Shown here piece after piece: positions 33,128 to 36,015 of a DNA stretch of 36,015 nucleotides. A program made the translations under genes and the position numbers. The notes under the pieces were generated by a model. The model searched no databases and had not been told where the DNA came from. It worked only from the letters and a program-made list of their open reading frames with translations. Within the stretch, counting starts at the first letter, position 1; each line of letters starts with the position of its first letter. Origin of the DNA: Betaproteobacteria bacterium (GTDB lineage Bacteria > Pseudomonadota > Gammaproteobacteria > Burkholderiales > Burkholderiaceae_C); contig RFXS01000005.1 of the NCBI GenBank assembly GCA_009921465.1, positions 1-36,015 on the forward strand, written 5' to 3'.

Positions 33128-33837
33128 GCCAAAGCTTGTTGCAAGCCCAGGGTTTGCGTGCTGCCTATGGTGCGAGCCAGGTGTTGTTTGGCATTGACTT
33201 TGACATCAAGGCCGGTGAAGTGATGGGTTTGCTCGGGCGCAATGGCATGGGCAAGACCACCTTGATCCGCAGCTTGCTGGGCCTGAAAAGCCCGCAAGCG
33301 GGCAGCGTGCATTTTGAGGGGGTGGCCATCACCGGCCAAAGTGCTGACCGCATCGCCCGTTTGGGCTTGGCCGTGGTGCCCGAAGGGCGCCAGGTGTTTC
33401 CCAACCTGAGCGTGGACGAGCATTTAACGGCGTTTGCAGCGCGCCGCAATGGGGCGGCCCAGCCTTGGACGCCCGAGTCGGTTTATCAGTTGTTTCCGCG
33501 TTTGGCCGAGCGCAAAAAAAACATGGGCAACCAACTCTCCGGCGGCGAACAGCAAATGCTGGCCATTGGCCGCGCCTTGGTCACCAACCCCAAATTGCTG
33601 ATCCTGGACGAGGCCACCGAAGGCCTGGCCCCGCTCATCCGCGAAGAAATCTGGCAATGCCTGACCCGTTTGCGCCAAGCCGGACAAACCTTGGTGGTGG
33701 TGGACAAATACGTCAACCGCTTGGTGCAAATTGCCGACCGTCATTTGATCTTGGAGCGCGGCACCGTGGCTTGGCAAGGCACTTCAGCCGAACTCGACCA
33801 AGACCGCAATCTGTGGCACCGCTACCTGGGCGTTTGA
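33124..33837 (+). CDS. ABC transporter ATP-binding protein, LivF family
   Basis: This 237-residue ATPase has Walker A GRNGMGKTT, LAVVPEGRQVFPNLSV, the signature LSGGEQQ and Walker B LLILDEATEGLAP. Where many LivF proteins have Val-Glu-Gln-Asn in the switch region, this one has Val-Val-Asp-Lys-Tyr, a variant I associate with a subset of betaproteobacterial systems. It is the last gene of the transporter. A 60-base convergent gap to the LysR gene holds only a small hairpin (33843-33858) with no U-tract. Confidence 0.93.
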   Translation: MSQSLLQAQGLRAAYGASQVLFGIDFDIKAGEVMGLLGRNGMGKTTLIRSLLGLKSPQAGSVHFEGVAITGQSADRIARLGLAVVPEGRQVFPNLSVDEHLTAFAARRNGAAQPWTPESVYQLFPRLAERKKNMGNQLSGGEQQMLAIGRALVTNPKLLILDEATEGLAPLIREEIWQCLTRLRQAGQTLVVVDKYVNRLVQIADRHLILERGTVAWQGTSAELDQDRNLWHRYLGV

Positions 33838-33897
33838 GGCAAGGCCAACAGCCTGGCCCCACTTTGCATTAACCCTTGCACCGTGGCCCAGCGTGGC

Positions 33898-34803
33898 TCA
33901 AGCAAAGTCCCGCTGAGCCAGCTTCTTCAAATTGTCTTGCAGGCTTTTGGACGCTGCGCTGGTTGACCCACTGCGCCGTCGCGTGATGCCTACGCGGCGC
34001 GCCCAATCGGTGCCCGCCACTGGCAGGGCTTTGAGCTGACCGGCTTGCGCCTCCCAATGAATCAGCTCTTGGGGGATGAAGGTCAGTGCATCGCTTTGCA
34101 TCACCATGGCTTTCATCAGCACCGTGGAGGTGGTCTCGATGTGCGCTTTGGGTGGCGTCAGTTGGTGGGCCAGAAAAAAATCATCGAAGGCCAAGCGCTC
34201 CAATTCGCGTTGGCGAGGCAGCACCCATGTTTGGTCAAGCAAGTCGCTGGCAAGGACTTGGCGGCGCAGCCCCAAAGGGTGATCTGTGCGTGCCACCACC
34301 ACAGCGCTTTCGGTGAACAAGGTTTCATGCACCAAGTCGGCATCGTTGCTGCGCGCAGGCACCGATGACAAGGCAAAGTCAACCTCGCCTTGTTTGACCC
34401 AGGGCATGAGCGACTCGTTGAGGCCGTATAAAACCGTCACCTTGAGTTCGGGGTGCCCTCGTTGCCATGCCATCAGGGCCTGGGGCAGCAATCGGGTGGC
34501 CTCGGTGGGCCCGCACCCCATGATCACATGCCCGCGTTGCGAGCCTTTGAGCGCATCGATCTCGCCCAAGGCGTGGCGCAACTCGGCCTCCACCACTTGG
34601 CCGTGTTGCATCAAGGCCTGGCCATAGGGGGTGGGGCTGACACCAAAGCGCCCGCGCTCGAGCAGCGCCACCCCCAAAGATTTTTCCAGCGCTTTGATGC
34701 TTTTGGACAAGGCCGGTTGCGAGACTTCCAGTTCGGCGGCGGCCTCGGTCAGGCTGCCACAGCGCACGGCGGTCAGAAAAAACTGTACTTTTCGGTAATC
34801 CAT
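33898..34803 (-). CDS. LysR-family transcriptional regulator
   Basis: This is a 301-residue regulator divergent from the Rieske gene at 34907. The N-terminal helix-turn-helix is FFLTAVRCGSLTEAAAELEVSQPALSKSIKALEKSLG (residues about 8-44). The effector domain begins near residue 90 with HVIMGCGPTEATRLLP. LysR proteins usually activate the divergent gene when they bind a pathway compound. The start at 34803 gives MDYRKVQFF, the normal beginning. An upstream in-frame ATG would add eight residues (MLFTLPLV). The divergent oxygenase gene is its likely target. Confidence 0.92.
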   Translation of the reverse strand: MDYRKVQFFLTAVRCGSLTEAAAELEVSQPALSKSIKALEKSLGVALLERGRFGVSPTPYGQALMQHGQVVEAELRHALGEIDALKGSQRGHVIMGCGPTEATRLLPQALMAWQRGHPELKVTVLYGLNESLMPWVKQGEVDFALSSVPARSNDADLVHETLFTESAVVVARTDHPLGLRRQVLASDLLDQTWVLPRQRELERLAFDDFFLAHQLTPPKAHIETTSTVLMKAMVMQSDALTFIPQELIHWEAQAGQLKALPVAGTDWARRVGITRRRSGSTSAASKSLQDNLKKLAQRDFA

Positions 34804-34815
34804 AACCAATGGTAA
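34803..34815. promoter_or_regulatory. LysR-type box T-N11-A with dyad symmetry
   Basis: TAACCAATGGTAA is T-N11-A with an inner perfect ACCA-A-TGGT dyad. It abuts the lysR start codon, where binding would limit lysR expression, and it lies 92 bases from the divergent oxygenase start. Activation sites are often near -65 from a promoter, which is possible here, but I could identify only weak promoter boxes (TTGTAG near 34834). Confidence 0.4.
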
Positions 34816-34906
34816 TGTAAAAAGCATGGAAAGTTGTAGGTGCTGTGCGCCAGCTTTGCTAGCCTTCGCGCTTGCCTTCAACCCCTGTGTTCTTTTCGGA
34901 GATGAC

Positions 34907-36015
34907 ATGACCGCTTTAGACCTTGACCACCTGGTCCAACCCGACCGCGTGCACCGCAGCGTGTACACCGACCAGGCCATTTTTGACCTGGAGATGGAGC
35001 ACATGTTTGAAAAGACCTGGGTCTACTGTGGCCATGAGTCCCAGGTCAAAGCGGTGGGGGATTACCACACGCTGCACATTGGACGCCAGCCCATGGTGAT
35101 GGTGCGCGACCGTGACCAATCCATCCGTGTGCTCTACAACCGTTGCCCGCACCGGGGCGTGCAGTTGTGCGGCACGCACAGCGGCAACACCGGCTCGGGC
35201 TTTGTTTGCCCCTACCACGCTTGGAGTTTTCACCTCAATGGCAAAGTGCGCGCGATTCCCTTGGCCAAGGGTTACGAGGGCACGCGCTTTCATTTGGACG
35301 ACGATCAGGCCAGCATGGTGCCGGCCGCCCGCGTGGACAGCTACCGCGGTTTTGTGTTTGCCAGCTTGAGCCACGAGGGGCCCAGCTTGTTGGACTTTTT
35401 GGGCGAGGCCAAGGTGGCCTTTGACGACATGTGCGACCGCTCGCCCGTGGGCGAGGTCGAGGTGGTGCCGGTGTGCCACCGCGTGGTGCAGCATTCGAAC
35501 TGGAAGTTCTTCATGGAGAACCAACTCGATGCATTGCACCCTTCGGTCACCCACCAGTCCACCGGCGTGTCGGCGCGGCGCATCGAGGAGCGCGTCAAAA
35601 AGAACCAAGGTGCGGCACCGCTGTACTTCCATTACCTGTCGACTTTTGCATCCAGCTTTGACCAGTGGGATTCGGTGCAAACGGTCAACTTCCCCCACGG
35701 GCACGGCATCCTCAAAGCCTACATGGGCCTGCGCCCGACCGACCCCGACACGGTGGAATACGAAGGCGTGTTGAAAAAAGCCTACGGCGAGGCCAAGGCC
35801 GAGGAATACCTCTCGCGCAGCATCCACCATGTGCTGATCTACCCGTACTTGTCGGTGCAGTCACCCTTGCAGCAACTGCGCTGCTTGCGCCCCATTGCGC
35901 CGGACAAAACCTTGTCTGAGATTTGGCATTTCCGCCTCAAGGGTGCGCCCGAGGCCATTTACCGCCGCGCGCTGTGGTACTTCAACCTGGTCAATTCGCC
36001 CGCCACCATGATCAA
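34907..36015 (+). CDS. aromatic ring-hydroxylating dioxygenase alpha subunit, pair 3 (3' end beyond window)
   Basis: The frame from ATG 34907 stays open to the window end, giving 369 residues of about 440 expected. GGAG lies five bases upstream. The Rieske ligands are C80-x-H82 (RCPHRG) and C101-x2-H104 (CPYHAW). The catalytic domain has NWKFFMENQLDALHPSVTHQS with the bridging Asp and two His. It is the same broad subfamily as the alpha subunits at 16080 and 21662 but more distant from them. It is divergent from the LysR gene, its probable regulator. A beta subunit or reductase may lie just beyond the window. Confidence 0.92.
   Translation, partial: MTALDLDHLVQPDRVHRSVYTDQAIFDLEMEHMFEKTWVYCGHESQVKAVGDYHTLHIGRQPMVMVRDRDQSIRVLYNRCPHRGVQLCGTHSGNTGSGFVCPYHAWSFHLNGKVRAIPLAKGYEGTRFHLDDDQASMVPAARVDSYRGFVFASLSHEGPSLLDFLGEAKVAFDDMCDRSPVGEVEVVPVCHRVVQHSNWKFFMENQLDALHPSVTHQSTGVSARRIEERVKKNQGAAPLYFHYLSTFASSFDQWDSVQTVNFPHGHGILKAYMGLRPTDPDTVEYEGVLKKAYGEAKAEEYLSRSIHHVLIYPYLSVQSPLQQLRCLRPIAPDKTLSEIWHFRLKGAPEAIYRRALWYFNLVNSPATMI

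Noticed and set aside
1-36015. CRISPR arrays, tRNA, rRNA, insertion sequences or phage genes
   Set aside because: I saw no regularly spaced direct repeats, tRNA-like cloverleafs, transposase motifs or structural phage genes on either strand.

Overview
The window looks like a chromosomal segment of a betaproteobacterium, most likely Burkholderiales and Comamonadaceae-like. The grounds are a Bug/TctC-type binding protein, Liv-type ABC genes, TRAP genes, GC-rich third codon positions with heavy TTG leucine use, and dense ATGA or TGATG gene overlaps. I see no rRNA, tRNA, CRISPR array, insertion sequence or phage gene. Almost all the DNA is catabolic: uptake systems plus oxygenases, CoA enzymes and dehydrogenases suited to small aromatic or heteroaromatic acids. 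The exact substrates cannot be read from sequence.

Layout. (1) 1-5797: the start of a minus-strand gene, a small coiled-coil membrane protein, a Bug-type solute-binding protein, a phthalate-dioxygenase-like Rieske oxygenase, an SDR, a small secreted protein and an MFS permease. (2) 5907-10419: a compact operon with LeuC/LeuD-like hydro-lyase subunits, an isochorismatase-type cysteine hydrolase and two tandem PuuE-like polysaccharide-deacetylase-fold proteins. It reads as amide hydrolysis plus hydration of a small unsaturated diacid. (3) 10512-29091: a MarR regulator diverging from an 18-kb run of 15 plus-strand genes. These are an opine-dehydrogenase-like protein, a 3-hydroxyacyl-CoA dehydrogenase-like protein, a TRAP transporter, a Rieske alpha/beta pair, a two-gene indolepyruvate:ferredoxin-oxidoreductase-type enzyme, a second Rieske alpha/beta pair, an acyl-CoA synthetase, a thiolase-like protein without the catalytic cysteine, a Zn-ribbon/OB-fold (DUF35) protein fused to an SDR, a metal-dependent cyclase-family hydrolase and another SDR. 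(4) 29229-33837: a complete Liv-type ABC transporter with a strong terminator after its binding protein. (5) 33898-36015: a LysR regulator diverging from another Rieske alpha subunit cut by the window end.

Working model (inference): TRAP and ABC systems import an aromatic or indolic acid, and Rieske oxygenases hydroxylate or open it. The 2-oxoacid oxidoreductase or the acyl-CoA synthetase makes a CoA thioester. The thiolase-fold/DUF35-SDR module and the dehydrogenases process the side chain. Two features stand out. No oxygenase reductase is encoded in the window, while a ferredoxin-reducing enzyme sits between the two alpha/beta oxygenase pairs. The cysteine-less thiolase is paired with a DUF35-SDR fusion, which resembles the architecture of CoA-dependent retro-aldolases and may be a less described variant.
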